A program made the translations under genes and the position numbers. Positions 51,280 through 60,118 of a DNA stretch of 64,000 bases are shown here, piece by piece. The DNA is from Bradyrhizobium iriomotense (lineage in GTDB: Bacteria; Pseudomonadota; Alphaproteobacteria; Rhizobiales; Xanthobacteraceae). Every line of letters begins with the position of its first letter. Within the stretch, counting starts at the first letter, position 1. Location of the stretch: positions 1 to 64,000 of the forward strand of contig NZ_JAFCLP010000028.1 in NCBI RefSeq assembly GCF_018129405.1, given 5' to 3'. The notes below the pieces were generated by a model. That model worked only from the letters and a program-made list of their open reading frames with translations, ran no database searches and had not been told where the DNA came from.

Positions 51280-52869
51280 ATGAGGAATTTCCGCTTCCTG
51301 CGGCGCCCGCTGGCGCTGCTCGCGGCAGTGCCGCTGCTTGCCGCGCTGCTGTCGGGCTGCGGCGGGCCGGGGCCGCAATTCACCATCCTCTCGGGTTCGG
51401 AGAACGACATTCTCGAGCCGCTGGTGCAGGAGTTCTGCAAGTCGCGCAACGCGACCTGCACCATGCGCTATCAGGGTTCGCTCGACATCGCCCTCGCGCT
51501 GAAGGCCGGCGATCCCGGCGCCGATGCGGTGTGGCCGGCCGCCTCGATCTGGATCGACATGTTCGACACCACGCGGCGCGTGAAGATGGTCAAGTCGATC
51601 GTGCAGATGCCGGTCATTCTCGGCGTCCGCCGTTCCAAGGCGCAGGAACTCGGCTGGATCGGCGCCAAGGTGACCGCCAAGGACATTCTCGGTGCCGTCG
51701 AGGGCGGCAAGCTGAAATTCCTGATGACGTCGGCGACGCAATCGAATTCGGGAGCGGCCGCCTACCTTGCGATGCTCGCGGCCGGCATCGGCAAGCCCGA
51801 CCTGATCGAGGCCGGCGATCTCGACAAGCCCGAAGTGCTGGCGACGGCGCGCGGCCTGCTGAAAGGCGTCGAGCGCAGCGCCGGCTCCAGCGGCTGGCTC
51901 GCCGACCTCTATCGCGACGGCGAGCGCAGCGGCGCGCATTACCAGGCGATCTGGAACTATGAGGCCGTCATCAAGGAGACCAACGACAAGCTGGTCGCCG
52001 ACAACCGCGAGCCGCTCTATGCGATCTACCCCGCCGATGGCGTGGCGGTCGCCGATTCGCCGCTCGGCTTCGTCGATCGCGGCCGCGGCAAAGAGGTCGA
52101 GAGCTTCTTCGCCGACCTTCAGGCCTTCCTGCTCAACGGCGATGCGCAAGGCAAGATCGCCAAGACCGGTAGGCGGGTCGAGATCGGCCGCGCCACGCCG
52201 CTTCAGGCCGATCCGAAGACGAACCTCGATCCGTCCCGCCCCGTGACGGTGATCCGTCCGCCGGAGCCTGCGGTGATCCAGAAGGCGCTCCTGATCTATC
52301 AGGAGGCGCTGCGCCGGCCCTCGCTGACCGCGCTCTGCCTCGACGTCTCCGGCAGCATGCAGGGCGCCGGCGAAACGCAACTGCTCGACGCTATGCGCTT
52401 CCTGCTCACTCCGGCGCGCACCCGCGAGGTGCTGGTGCAGTGGACCAAGTCGGATGAGATCCTGGTGCTGCCGTTCAGCGATCACATCCTCTGGACGGCG
52501 CGCGCGAGCGGCGACGAAAGCGAGCAGACCAGCCTGCTCGCCCGCGCGCTCGAATTGCGCGCCGGCGGCGGCACGGATTTCTACACTTGCGCCGCGCAGG
52601 CGCTCGCTGCCATGAAGCCGCGGCTCGGCGACGGCCAGCATCTCCCGGCCATCGTCATCATGACCGACGGCAAGAGTCAGGGCTATATGTCGACATTCGA
52701 GGCGGCTTGGCGTGCGGATGGCCATCGCGTACCGGTGTTCGGCGTGACATTCGGCTCCGAGGTCGATCGTAGCCAGCTCGACAATCTGGCAAAACTGACC
52801 GGAGGGCGCGTGTTCGACGGCAGCAAAAGTCTCACCGACGCGTTCCGCGCCGTACGAGGGTACAACTGA
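51280..52869 (+). CDS. Lipoprotein fusing solute-binding-like and von Willebrand A domains
   Basis: A 529-aa protein. A lipobox LLSGC places the lipidated Cys at residue 27. Residues about 33-310 form a periplasmic-binding-protein-like domain (FTILSGSENDILEPLVQEFCKS; YQGSLDIALALKAGDPGADAVWPAASIWI; TQSNSGAAAYLAML). Residues about 345-525 form a VWA domain with MIDAS D355-x-S357-x-S359 (CLDVSGSMQ), a Thr-containing GGGTDFYTC stretch and IVIMTDGKSQG. It is predicted to face the periplasm and to bind Mg2+ and a small ligand or protein partner. It ends exactly where the XpaC-like gene begins. Confidence 0.9.
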   Translation: MRNFRFLRRPLALLAAVPLLAALLSGCGGPGPQFTILSGSENDILEPLVQEFCKSRNATCTMRYQGSLDIALALKAGDPGADAVWPAASIWIDMFDTTRRVKMVKSIVQMPVILGVRRSKAQELGWIGAKVTAKDILGAVEGGKLKFLMTSATQSNSGAAAYLAMLAAGIGKPDLIEAGDLDKPEVLATARGLLKGVERSAGSSGWLADLYRDGERSGAHYQAIWNYEAVIKETNDKLVADNREPLYAIYPADGVAVADSPLGFVDRGRGKEVESFFADLQAFLLNGDAQGKIAKTGRRVEIGRATPLQADPKTNLDPSRPVTVIRPPEPAVIQKALLIYQEALRRPSLTALCLDVSGSMQGAGETQLLDAMRFLLTPARTREVLVQWTKSDEILVLPFSDHILWTARASGDESEQTSLLARALELRAGGGTDFYTCAAQALAAMKPRLGDGQHLPAIVIMTDGKSQGYMSTFEAAWRADGHRVPVFGVTFGSEVDRSQLDNLAKLTGGRVFDGSKSLTDAFRAVRGYN

Positions 52870-53526
52870 ATGGCCGCAACGCCGTCCGGGCTTGGCTGGA
52901 TCGCGGGTGGGGTGGCAGCCGCAGCGCTGCTGCCGTCGCTGGCGATCGGGCTCGGCATGCCATTCCTGATCGCGCTCGCGATCAGCGCGGCCGCCGGCGG
53001 CGGCATCGTCGTGGCTCTGGCGCCGAGAAACCGGTTCGCGGCGCTGGAGGCCGGCGGCATTGCCCGCGGCAAGATCGAATTCGCAAACGAGTTGCTGACT
53101 GAAGCCGAGCCGCTGGCCGAGCGCATGGAGGACGCCGCATCGGCGATCCGCACCCGCGCGGTCGCCGATCGCATCCGTCATCTGGTGAAGGTCGCGCGGG
53201 ACATTTTCGCCGCCATCGAGCGCGATCCGCTGCGGCTGGACCGCGTGCGGCGGTTCCTGACCTACTATCTGCCGCGCGCGGCAGAGATCGCCGAAGCTTA
53301 CCGGACGCTGGAGAAGAGTCCCGTGCCGGACACCGCGCGGCTGGCGGCCATCGGCGAGATGATCGACCGGCTGGACGGCGCCTTCACCCGCTATGCCGCC
53401 AATCTCCAGGACGCCGATCTCGACAAGCTGGACATCGAGCTGAAGCTGTTGAAAAGCTCGCTCGACGAGGACATCGGCCCGACGCCGCCGGCGGCCCCGG
53501 TCGAGACCAAGAGAGGAACCTCCTGA
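52870..53526 (+). CDS. XpaC-like (5-bromo-4-chloroindolyl phosphate hydrolysis family) protein
   Basis: A 218-aa protein with two N-terminal membrane spans (about 8-30 and 32-50), then a helical cytoplasmic part: KFANELL-like KIEFANELLTEAEPLAERMEDAASAIRTRAVADRIRHLVKVARDIFAAIERDP, RRFLTYYLPRAAEIAEAYRTLE and LDIELKLLKSSLDEDI. This layout matches XpaC, the usual genomic partner of TelA in Gram-positive bacteria. The ATG follows the previous stop with no gap and the gene overlaps the next by one base, so translation is coupled. Confidence 0.85.
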   Translation: MAATPSGLGWIAGGVAAAALLPSLAIGLGMPFLIALAISAAAGGGIVVALAPRNRFAALEAGGIARGKIEFANELLTEAEPLAERMEDAASAIRTRAVADRIRHLVKVARDIFAAIERDPLRLDRVRRFLTYYLPRAAEIAEAYRTLEKSPVPDTARLAAIGEMIDRLDGAFTRYAANLQDADLDKLDIELKLLKSSLDEDIGPTPPAAPVETKRGTS

Positions 53527-54635
53527 TGGCTATCTCGCGCCGCGCCTTCGGCATCGGCCTCGTCGCCGCGAGTGCGGCGGCGACTGGCGGCTATGTTTAC
53601 CTGCGCGAGCACCCCGAGATCGCCGGCCGCTTCGGCGAAGCCAAGCGGCTGTTCGGCTTTGCCGGCGGCGAGAAGGAAGGGTTTCTCGCCAACGCCCGCG
53701 TCAAGAACACGCTGGAGCGCCGCTTCGGTCTCGTCCTCGACGGCCGCCGCGCGGGCTCGGTCGAGATGGTGCGCGAGCGCGCCCTGCTCGACCAGAAGCC
53801 GCAATTCCTGTGGCCGTCGTCGTCGGTGCTGGTCGAGGTGGCACGTTCGTCCGGCGTCAAGATCTCCCGCGACCAGGTGATCTTCAACTCGCCGATCGTG
53901 CTCTATTCCTGGGACCGCATCGCCGACGGCCTCGTGAAGGGCGGCATCGCCCAGCCCGCCGGCGGGCCGCGCTACACGGTGGACCTGTCGAAACTGCTCA
54001 AGGCCATCATCGCCGGCGAGAACTGGTCGGCGATCGGCGTCGCCGACCTGTTTGGTCGCGCCCGCGTGGTCTGCACCGATCCGAACAAGTCGAACTCCGG
54101 TTTCATGTTCGCCGGCCTTGCGGCCAGCCTGCTGTCCGGCGACGTCGTGATGCCCGACACGCTGAGCCGGATCGACGGCGATGTCGCCACCGTGTTTCGC
54201 CGCATGGGTTTCAAGCCGCCGTCTTCAGGCAAACTGTTCGACGACTACGTCGCCGGCGGCGCGGGCGCCCAGCCGCTGATCGTCGGTTATGAGAACCAGC
54301 TGGTCGAATGGGTGCTCCAGGATGCGGAGCGCTGGAAGCGGCTCGAGGCCAATGCGCCGGCCAAGCCCGTGATCCTCTATCCGCAGCCGACGGTGTTCTC
54401 GGCCCATCCGCTGATCAGCATCGAGCGCCAGGCCGACGACCTCATCGAGGCCCTGACCAGCGAGAGCCTGCTGGAAATGGCCTGGGAGGATCACGGCTTC
54501 CGCGGCCCGCTCGGCACCATCGGCAAGGCCCGCAACGCGCTTCTGCAATCGCGCCTGCTCGAACGGATCGACGCCGTGCTGCCAATGCCGGATGCGCCGG
54601 TCATGCTCGCCCTGCTGGACCGGCTGGCGGCGTAG
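53526..54635 (+). CDS. Exported solute-binding-like protein, fourth gene of the telA operon
   Basis: A 369-aa protein with a Tat-like or anchor N-terminus (SRRAFGIGLVAASAAATGGYVYL). The rest has a type-II binding-protein look: FLWPSSSVLVEVARSSGVKISRDQVIFNSPIVLYSWDRIADGLVKGGIAQPAGG, ARVVCTDPNKSNSGFMFAGLAASLLSG, and VGYENQLVEWVLQ (by their parts). The DPNKSNSGF segment parallels TQSNSGAAA of the VWA lipoprotein, so both may derive from one binding-protein ancestor. No transporter genes adjoin it. GAGGAAC precedes its ATG, which overlaps the XpaC-like stop by one base. Confidence 0.85.
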   Translation: MAISRRAFGIGLVAASAAATGGYVYLREHPEIAGRFGEAKRLFGFAGGEKEGFLANARVKNTLERRFGLVLDGRRAGSVEMVRERALLDQKPQFLWPSSSVLVEVARSSGVKISRDQVIFNSPIVLYSWDRIADGLVKGGIAQPAGGPRYTVDLSKLLKAIIAGENWSAIGVADLFGRARVVCTDPNKSNSGFMFAGLAASLLSGDVVMPDTLSRIDGDVATVFRRMGFKPPSSGKLFDDYVAGGAGAQPLIVGYENQLVEWVLQDAERWKRLEANAPAKPVILYPQPTVFSAHPLISIERQADDLIEALTSESLLEMAWEDHGFRGPLGTIGKARNALLQSRLLERIDAVLPMPDAPVMLALLDRLAA

Positions 54636-54659
54636 GCAGCGCTCGCGTTCGCATCCGGC

Positions 54660-56114
54660 TCAGAACGATCCCAGCGCGCTGCCCAACGCGATCACAGCCA
54701 CCAGCGCCAGCAACGACGTCACGATGCCCACCATGACGATGTCGAAATAGCTGTCGCGATGGGTCAGGCCGCAGATCGCAAGCAGGCTGACCACCGCACC
54801 GTTGTGCGGCAGGATGTCCAGCGTCCCCGAGCCGATCACCGCCACGCGATGCATCAACGCAAGGTCGATGCCGGTCCGCGCGGCAAGTTCGACATAGGTC
54901 GGGCCGAGGGCGTCGAGGGCGATGGTCAGGCCGCCCGACGCCGACCCGGTCAGCGCGGCCAGGATGTTGGTCGCGACGGCGAGCGAGACCAGCGGTCCGC
55001 CTTCGATCGCCAGCACCCAGTCGCGCACGATCGTGAACGCCGGCAGCGAGGCGACGACGGCGCCGAATCCGACGAGGCTGGCGACGCTGAACGCAGGCAG
55101 GACCGACGCATTGGCTCCGGCGTCCATGGTCCGGCGAAGCGCCGGCAGCCGCCCCCAGTTCAGCGCGATGGTGGTGGCAATGGCGGCCGCCAGCGCAACC
55201 GCGACCGACCACACGCCCGCGACGGCTGCAAGCGTCGTGTCACCAAAGCGCGGCTCGGCGAGATAGCTGACATCGAGCCGCGGCAACACCACGAGCGACA
55301 TCACGAGATTGACGGTCACGACGACGACGAGCGGCGCGATGGCGCTCAGCACAGGTGAAGGCTTATCGCTGCGATGACCGTGCTGTAGCTCCGCCGGATC
55401 GAACTCGCGGGCGGTCGTCGCGCGCTCGCGCACGAGCTCGTCGGCGGCGGCCTGCTCGATCGCGCCCTCGGCATCGTCCCCGTAGCCTTCTCCGGCGCGG
55501 CGCGCCGCAGCTTCAGCGCGATGCAGCCACCATAGTCCCGTACCGAGCATGATGAGCGAGGCGACGATGCCGAGGCCCGGCGCGGCAAACGGCGTCGTCC
55601 CGAAGAACGGCATCGGGATCGCATTCTGGATCGACGGCGTGCCCGGCAGGGCCGACATGGTGAAGGTCGACGATCCCAGCACGATCGCGGCCGGGATCAG
55701 ACGGCGCGGGATAGAAGCCGCGCGAAACAGCGAACGGGCCATGGGAACGATGACGAAGAACGCAACGAACAGGCTGACGCCGCCATAGGTGACCAGCGCG
55801 CCGGCGAGCACGACCGCCAGGATCACACGCCGCTCGCCGAGACGCTCCGCCATGAAGCTCGCGACCGACGTCACTGCGCCGCTGTCATCCATCAACTTGC
55901 CGAACACGGCGCCGAGCAGAAAGATCGGAAAGAACTGCGCCAGGAATCCCGCTGCGTTCACCATGAACACCTGGGTCAGGTTCGCGAGCAGCGGCTCACC
56001 GCCGAACAGCGCGGCAACGAGTGCGGCGAACGGCGCGAGCAGCAGGACGCTCCAGCCGCGGAAGGCGAACAGAACGAGGAGAGCGAGCCCGACGAGGAGG
56101 CCGAGGAGACCCAT
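54660..56114 (-). CDS. GntP-family permease
   Basis: A 484-aa transporter with about 12-13 spans. Seen: GLLVGLALLVLFAFRGWSVLLLAPFAALVAALF, FFPIFLLGAVFGKLMDDSGAV, GVSLFVAFFVIVPMARSLFR, and IGSGTLDILPHNGAVVSLLAICGLTHRDSY. It is typical of the GntP branch carrying hydroxy acids such as gluconate or 3-hydroxybutyrate. Its close upstream neighbour (three-base gap) is a patatin, a pairing seen with hydroxybutyrate use, so a polyhydroxybutyrate-related acid is the favoured substrate by context. Confidence 0.92.
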   Translation of the reverse strand: MGLLGLLVGLALLVLFAFRGWSVLLLAPFAALVAALFGGEPLLANLTQVFMVNAAGFLAQFFPIFLLGAVFGKLMDDSGAVTSVASFMAERLGERRVILAVVLAGALVTYGGVSLFVAFFVIVPMARSLFRAASIPRRLIPAAIVLGSSTFTMSALPGTPSIQNAIPMPFFGTTPFAAPGLGIVASLIMLGTGLWWLHRAEAAARRAGEGYGDDAEGAIEQAAADELVRERATTAREFDPAELQHGHRSDKPSPVLSAIAPLVVVVTVNLVMSLVVLPRLDVSYLAEPRFGDTTLAAVAGVWSVAVALAAAIATTIALNWGRLPALRRTMDAGANASVLPAFSVASLVGFGAVVASLPAFTIVRDWVLAIEGGPLVSLAVATNILAALTGSASGGLTIALDALGPTYVELAARTGIDLALMHRVAVIGSGTLDILPHNGAVVSLLAICGLTHRDSYFDIVMVGIVTSLLALVAVIALGSALGSF

Positions 56115-56117
56115 GCC

Positions 56118-57137
56118 TCAGCACTCCGACAGGAGGACGTCGAGATCGGCGGTCGAACGACGGCCGATCTCCGCACCGTGCTCGGCGAGGAAGTCGTCCG
56201 CAGCCATGCGCCCCTCGGCGCGCAGCATCGAGACGAACTCCCACTCCGCGTTGAGCTTCGAGGACGCCCCGAACTTCGCCAGCATGTCGCTCTTGACCCG
56301 GTGCGTCCGCATCTTCGCCCAGCGCGCACCTTCGCCGCTGCCGGGGTCGGCCGCCTGGCGCAGCAGCGCGATCATGCGCAGCTCCTTCATCAGCGGCGAG
56401 TTGAAGGAGATTTCGTTGAGCCGGTTGAGGATCTCCGCGGCCGTCCGCGGTTCCTCCAGCCGCTCGGTCGGATTGATCTGGACGAGAATAGTGTCGTGCG
56501 CGTCGCTCTCGCGGACCAGCGGCGTGATCGTCGGGTTGCCGGCGAAACCGCCGTCCCAATAGGGCTCGCCGTCGATCTCGATGGCGCGGAACATGGTCGG
56601 CAGGCAGGCCGATGCCAGCAGCACATCCGCCGTGATCTCCGCGTTGCGGAAGATACGGCCGCGCCCGGTGCGCACCCGCGTCGCGGTGATGAACAGCTGG
56701 ATCGGCGAGCGGACGAGGCGTTCGAAATCGATGCTCTCGGCCAGCACCGCGCGCAGCGGATTGTAGCCGGTCGGATTGAGATCGTAGGGCGACAGCACGC
56801 GCGACATCAAATCGGTGAAGATGTAGAAGGGCGACGTGTCGAGGGTCCAGCGCCCCATCAAGCGGTCGAGCGGCGAGCGTTGCAGCGGGCTGAAGGCCGC
56901 GGCCTTCGAAACACGGCGCCAGTATCGGTCGAGCGCCTCGCGCGCGCCCTCGGCGCCGCCGGCCGTCCAGCCGTCCGCCAGCACCGCCGCATTCATCGCG
57001 CCTGCGGAGGTTCCGGAGATTGCGGCGATCTCCAGCCATTTCTCTTCCAGGAGGCGGTCGAGCACACCCCAGGAGAAGGCGCCGTGCGAACCGCCGCCCT
57101 GCAGCGCGAGATCAATCAGTACGGTGTCGCGTTCCAT
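56118..57137 (-). CDS. Patatin-like phospholipase
   Basis: A 339-aa acyl hydrolase with a Ser-Asp dyad. Oxyanion loop ALQGGGSHGAF near residue 12-21, nucleophile elbow ISGTSAGAMN with Ser44, and the Asp in YWDGGFAGNPTITPL near 203. No signal peptide, so it acts in the cytoplasm, perhaps on membrane lipids or polyhydroxybutyrate granules. The ATG at 57137 is used; an in-frame GTG lies three codons upstream. The gntP-type gene follows after three bases. Confidence 0.9.
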   Translation of the reverse strand: MERDTVLIDLALQGGGSHGAFSWGVLDRLLEEKWLEIAAISGTSAGAMNAAVLADGWTAGGAEGAREALDRYWRRVSKAAAFSPLQRSPLDRLMGRWTLDTSPFYIFTDLMSRVLSPYDLNPTGYNPLRAVLAESIDFERLVRSPIQLFITATRVRTGRGRIFRNAEITADVLLASACLPTMFRAIEIDGEPYWDGGFAGNPTITPLVRESDAHDTILVQINPTERLEEPRTAAEILNRLNEISFNSPLMKELRMIALLRQAADPGSGEGARWAKMRTHRVKSDMLAKFGASSKLNAEWEFVSMLRAEGRMAADDFLAEHGAEIGRRSTADLDVLLSEC

Positions 57138-57247
57138 GGCGGACACTCACGCAACTGAAGTTCGAATTCGATGTGATTGGAACATGTCGAATTCGACCGC
57201 AGTGTGGGAGCAGTGGCCGCACAATGCAACCGGAACGTGGTGGCAGT

Positions 57248-58492
57248 CTAGTGCTCGAATACCAGCCGCGCGCCGACCGTGCCGTCGAGAGCGCGGATCT
57301 GCTGGAGCAATTCGCCAGAATCCTGGCCGCCGAGATCGGCGTCGAGCACGACGTAGCCGAGGTCGCCGGCGGTCTCCAAATATTGCGCGGCGATGTTGAT
57401 GTCGCGCTGGAGGAAGACCTCGTTGAGCCGCCGCAGCATGCCCGGCACGTTGCGGTGGACGTGGCTGAAGCGCGCACCGGAGGGACGCAGGTGCAGCTGC
57501 ACTTCCGGGAAATTCACCGCGCCCATGGTCGAACCGGTGATGAAATAGTCGACCAGCTTGCGCGCGACCTCGCCGCCGATGCGCTCCTGCGCCTCCTCGG
57601 TCGAGCCGCCGACATGCGGGGTGAGGATGACGTTGTTGAGGCCCTGCACCGGGCTCTTGAATCGCTCGGAATTCGAGGACGGCTCGACCGGAAACACGTC
57701 GATCGCTGCACCCGCGATGTGACCATCGCGCAACGCAGCCGCGAGCGCATCGAGATCGACCACGGTGCCGCGGCTGTTGTTGATCAGGAACGAGCCCGGC
57801 TTCATCGCCCGCAGCTCCTTCTCGCCGATCATGCCTGATGTCTCCGGCGTTTCCGGCACGTGCAGGCTGACGACGTCGCTCTGTGCCAGCAGCTCTTCGA
57901 GCTTCTCGACCGGTTCGGTGTTGCCGTGGCGGAGCTTGTCGGTGCGATCGTAGAAGATCACGCGCATGCCCATGGCTTCGGCAAGCGTCGAGAGCTGCGA
58001 GCCGATATTGCCGTAGCCGACGATGCCGAGGGTGCGGCCGCGCACCTCGCGGCTGCCGGCCGCCGACTTGTCCCAGCCGCCCTCATGGGCCGAGACCGAG
58101 CGGGGGAAGATCTGCCGCAGCAGCATCACGATCTCGCCGATCACGAGCTCGGCGACGCTGCGCGTGTTCGAGAACGGCGCGTTGAACACGGGAATACCGC
58201 GCTTGCGCGCCGCCAGCAGATCGACCTGGTTGGTGCCGACGCTGAAACAGCCGACAGCGAGGAGCCCGTCGGCGGCGGCGAGCACGTCGTCGGTGATCTG
58301 GGTGCGCGAGCGGATGCCGAGCAGCGACACACCTTTGAGCGCCCGGCGCAAATCCTCGCCGTCCAGCGCCTTGGTGAGCCGCTCGACATTGGTGAAACCC
58401 GCGCTCCTGAACAGGTCCACAGCGCTGTCATTGACACCTTCGAGCAGAAGCGCCTTCGCGCTCCGCTCAGGGCTTTGGCCTGGGGCTGGCAT
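57248..58492 (-). CDS. serA: D-3-phosphoglycerate dehydrogenase SerA
   Basis: A 414-aa NAD-dependent enzyme, first step of serine biosynthesis. Seen: CFSVGTNQVDLLAARKRGIPVFNAPFSNTRSVAELVIGEIVMLLR, the Rossmann motif LGIVGYGNIGSQLSTLAEAMGM (near 153-175, by its parts), the active-site Arg region NNSRGTVVD, and the His in LTPHVGGSTEEAQ. A C-terminal ACT domain (about 340-414; HRNVPGMLRRLNEVFLQRDINI) suggests serine feedback, as in E. coli SerA. AGGAG precedes the ATG at 58492. It is monocistronic. Confidence 0.94.
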   Translation of the reverse strand: MPAPGQSPERSAKALLLEGVNDSAVDLFRSAGFTNVERLTKALDGEDLRRALKGVSLLGIRSRTQITDDVLAAADGLLAVGCFSVGTNQVDLLAARKRGIPVFNAPFSNTRSVAELVIGEIVMLLRQIFPRSVSAHEGGWDKSAAGSREVRGRTLGIVGYGNIGSQLSTLAEAMGMRVIFYDRTDKLRHGNTEPVEKLEELLAQSDVVSLHVPETPETSGMIGEKELRAMKPGSFLINNSRGTVVDLDALAAALRDGHIAGAAIDVFPVEPSSNSERFKSPVQGLNNVILTPHVGGSTEEAQERIGGEVARKLVDYFITGSTMGAVNFPEVQLHLRPSGARFSHVHRNVPGMLRRLNEVFLQRDINIAAQYLETAGDLGYVVLDADLGGQDSGELLQQIRALDGTVGARLVFEH

Positions 58493-58620
58493 AGAATCTC
58501 CTGAAATGGCGGCTTTGCCGCAGCTCATAGACCGCGGACGAGGCCGAGCACAATAGGGTTTGGATACGGGGAGAAGATGGCGGGCGAGAAACGTAGGGAG
58601 GCACCGCTCTCAGCTCCATA

Positions 58621-58760
58621 GTCGTCCTGGCGAAAGCCAGGACCCATTACCCCCAGCGCCTATTGCCTGGCAATCTGGGGCCACGAGTCCCCCAGACAAC
58701 GTGGGGCGGTGGTAATGGGTCCTGGATCAGCGCTCTCTCCGCTCGCTTGTCCAGGACGAC
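58621..58760. repeat. Long dispersed palindrome GTCGTCCTGG...CCAGGACGAC
   Basis: Nested arms GTCGTCCTGG/CCAGGACGAC, CAGGACCCATTACC/GGTAATGGGTCCTG and CCCCCAG/CTGGGG-type inner stems. It is related in architecture to 38613-38774 and lies between the serA start and the stop of the rhodanese gene. Confidence 0.9.
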
Positions 58761-58789
58761 GAAGACATTTTATCGTGCGGTACTCAGAG

Positions 58790-60022
58790 TCAAATCACAT
58801 AAAACCCGTGCGTCCCATCGAGCCGGAGCTGCTCGACGAGGCCGTATTCCCAATCGAGATAGGCCTGCATTGCGGCTTGCGCGACGTCGGTGCCCTCATA
58901 GGGGCGGCGGTAACGGTGGGCCGGGTCGGGCTTCGGCAGCACCAGCGGCGGGCCGATTTCCAGCGCGCCGTCATAGCCGCCCTCGAGCACATAGACCTCC
59001 CAGCCCATCTGCGCGAGCCAGGATGCCGTCATGTCGGCGCGCACACTTTTGTCGTCGGTCAGGACCATGCGCGCGCCGCGCACCGGCGCGGCCATGTCGG
59101 TTTCCTGAACCAGCTGGCCGCCCGGATAATGACGGAAGCCCGGGAGATGGCCGGCGGCGTATTCCTCGGCGTCGCGCACGTCGAAGCGATAGAGCGTGCG
59201 ATCGGTCTGCGCGACAAGCGCCGACATCTCGCCCGCACCGATGTGGCGGACACCGGCGCAATAGGCGACGTCGCGCGCATTGGCCGGACCGCCCTCGAAC
59301 GATCCGATCGCGCCACGCCTGTCAGCACCGTGATTGAGTGCATGCCGCGCCAGCGTCCAGCCGATCGTGCCGTTGCGCAGCGCCCGCACCTTGTTCGGCA
59401 CGCCGGCGTTGATCAGCGATTGCGTGCCGATGATCGAGCGGGTGCGGCCGGCGCAATTGACGATGATGGTGGTTTCAGGATCGGGCGCGGCCTGACCTGC
59501 GCGCAGCACCAGCTCCGCGCCGGGCACGCTGACCGAGCCCGGGATGTTCATGGTCGCGTATTCGTCGAAGCGGCGGACGTCGAGGATGGCGATGTTGGCC
59601 TTCTCCGCGATGAGCTTTGCCACCTCGTCGGCGCTGAGAGAGGGCGTATGGCGGCGCGCCTCGACCAGCTCGCCGAACGCCTTGGAATACGAGTTAACGT
59701 CCTCGAACATTTGATAGCCCGCTTCGCGCCAGGCCTTCAGCCCGCCGTCGAGCGCGCTGATATTGCTGTAGCCGAGCGCGGCAAGGCGTTCAGCGCCGGT
59801 CGCCACCAGCCCTTCCCCGTCATCATAGAGCACGATCGCCACGTCCTTGCGCGGCAGCCGCACCTCGGCCTCGACCGCGATCCGATCCGCGGCCATGTTG
59901 GCAGCGAACAGCGGATGGCCGGTGGCGAAGCCAGCCTCATGCCTGAGATCGAGCAGCGCGACCTCCTCGCGCAGAAGCAGCGCGCGGCGGATATCGGCGG
60001 AGGTGACGGTGGGGAGCTTCAT
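58790..60022 (-). CDS. Triple rhodanese-domain protein with one active-site Cys
   Basis: A 410-aa protein with three rhodanese-like repeats (about 1-105, 128-235 and 262-365). Only the middle repeat has the catalytic loop, Cys190 in VNCAGRTRS; the first reads LYDDGEG and the third LTDDKSV at that site. Segments such as VALLDLRHEAGFATGHP and LYRFDVRDAEEYAAGHLPGFRHYPGGQLVQ are standard rhodanese. It probably transfers sulfane sulfur, with two domains as scaffolds. No partner gene is adjacent. The last 45 residues form a separate tail. Confidence 0.88.
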   Translation of the reverse strand: MKLPTVTSADIRRALLLREEVALLDLRHEAGFATGHPLFAANMAADRIAVEAEVRLPRKDVAIVLYDDGEGLVATGAERLAALGYSNISALDGGLKAWREAGYQMFEDVNSYSKAFGELVEARRHTPSLSADEVAKLIAEKANIAILDVRRFDEYATMNIPGSVSVPGAELVLRAGQAAPDPETTIIVNCAGRTRSIIGTQSLINAGVPNKVRALRNGTIGWTLARHALNHGADRRGAIGSFEGGPANARDVAYCAGVRHIGAGEMSALVAQTDRTLYRFDVRDAEEYAAGHLPGFRHYPGGQLVQETDMAAPVRGARMVLTDDKSVRADMTASWLAQMGWEVYVLEGGYDGALEIGPPLVLPKPDPAHRYRRPYEGTDVAQAAMQAYLDWEYGLVEQLRLDGTHGFYVI

Positions 60023-60118
60023 CGCGTGGACCTTGAGAAGAGAGCCAGAAGCTTTTGAAGCATTGCGGCGGTGTTGGCCAGCGATATCGGAGACCAGGAC
60101 AATTGCGCAGAGACCAAG

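Noticed and set aside
50074-53181. 1035-codon frame on the minus strand opposite the telA operon
   Set aside because: It runs antisense to four well-supported genes, its protein is Arg/His/Gly-rich with no motif, and long antisense frames are normal at this GC content.
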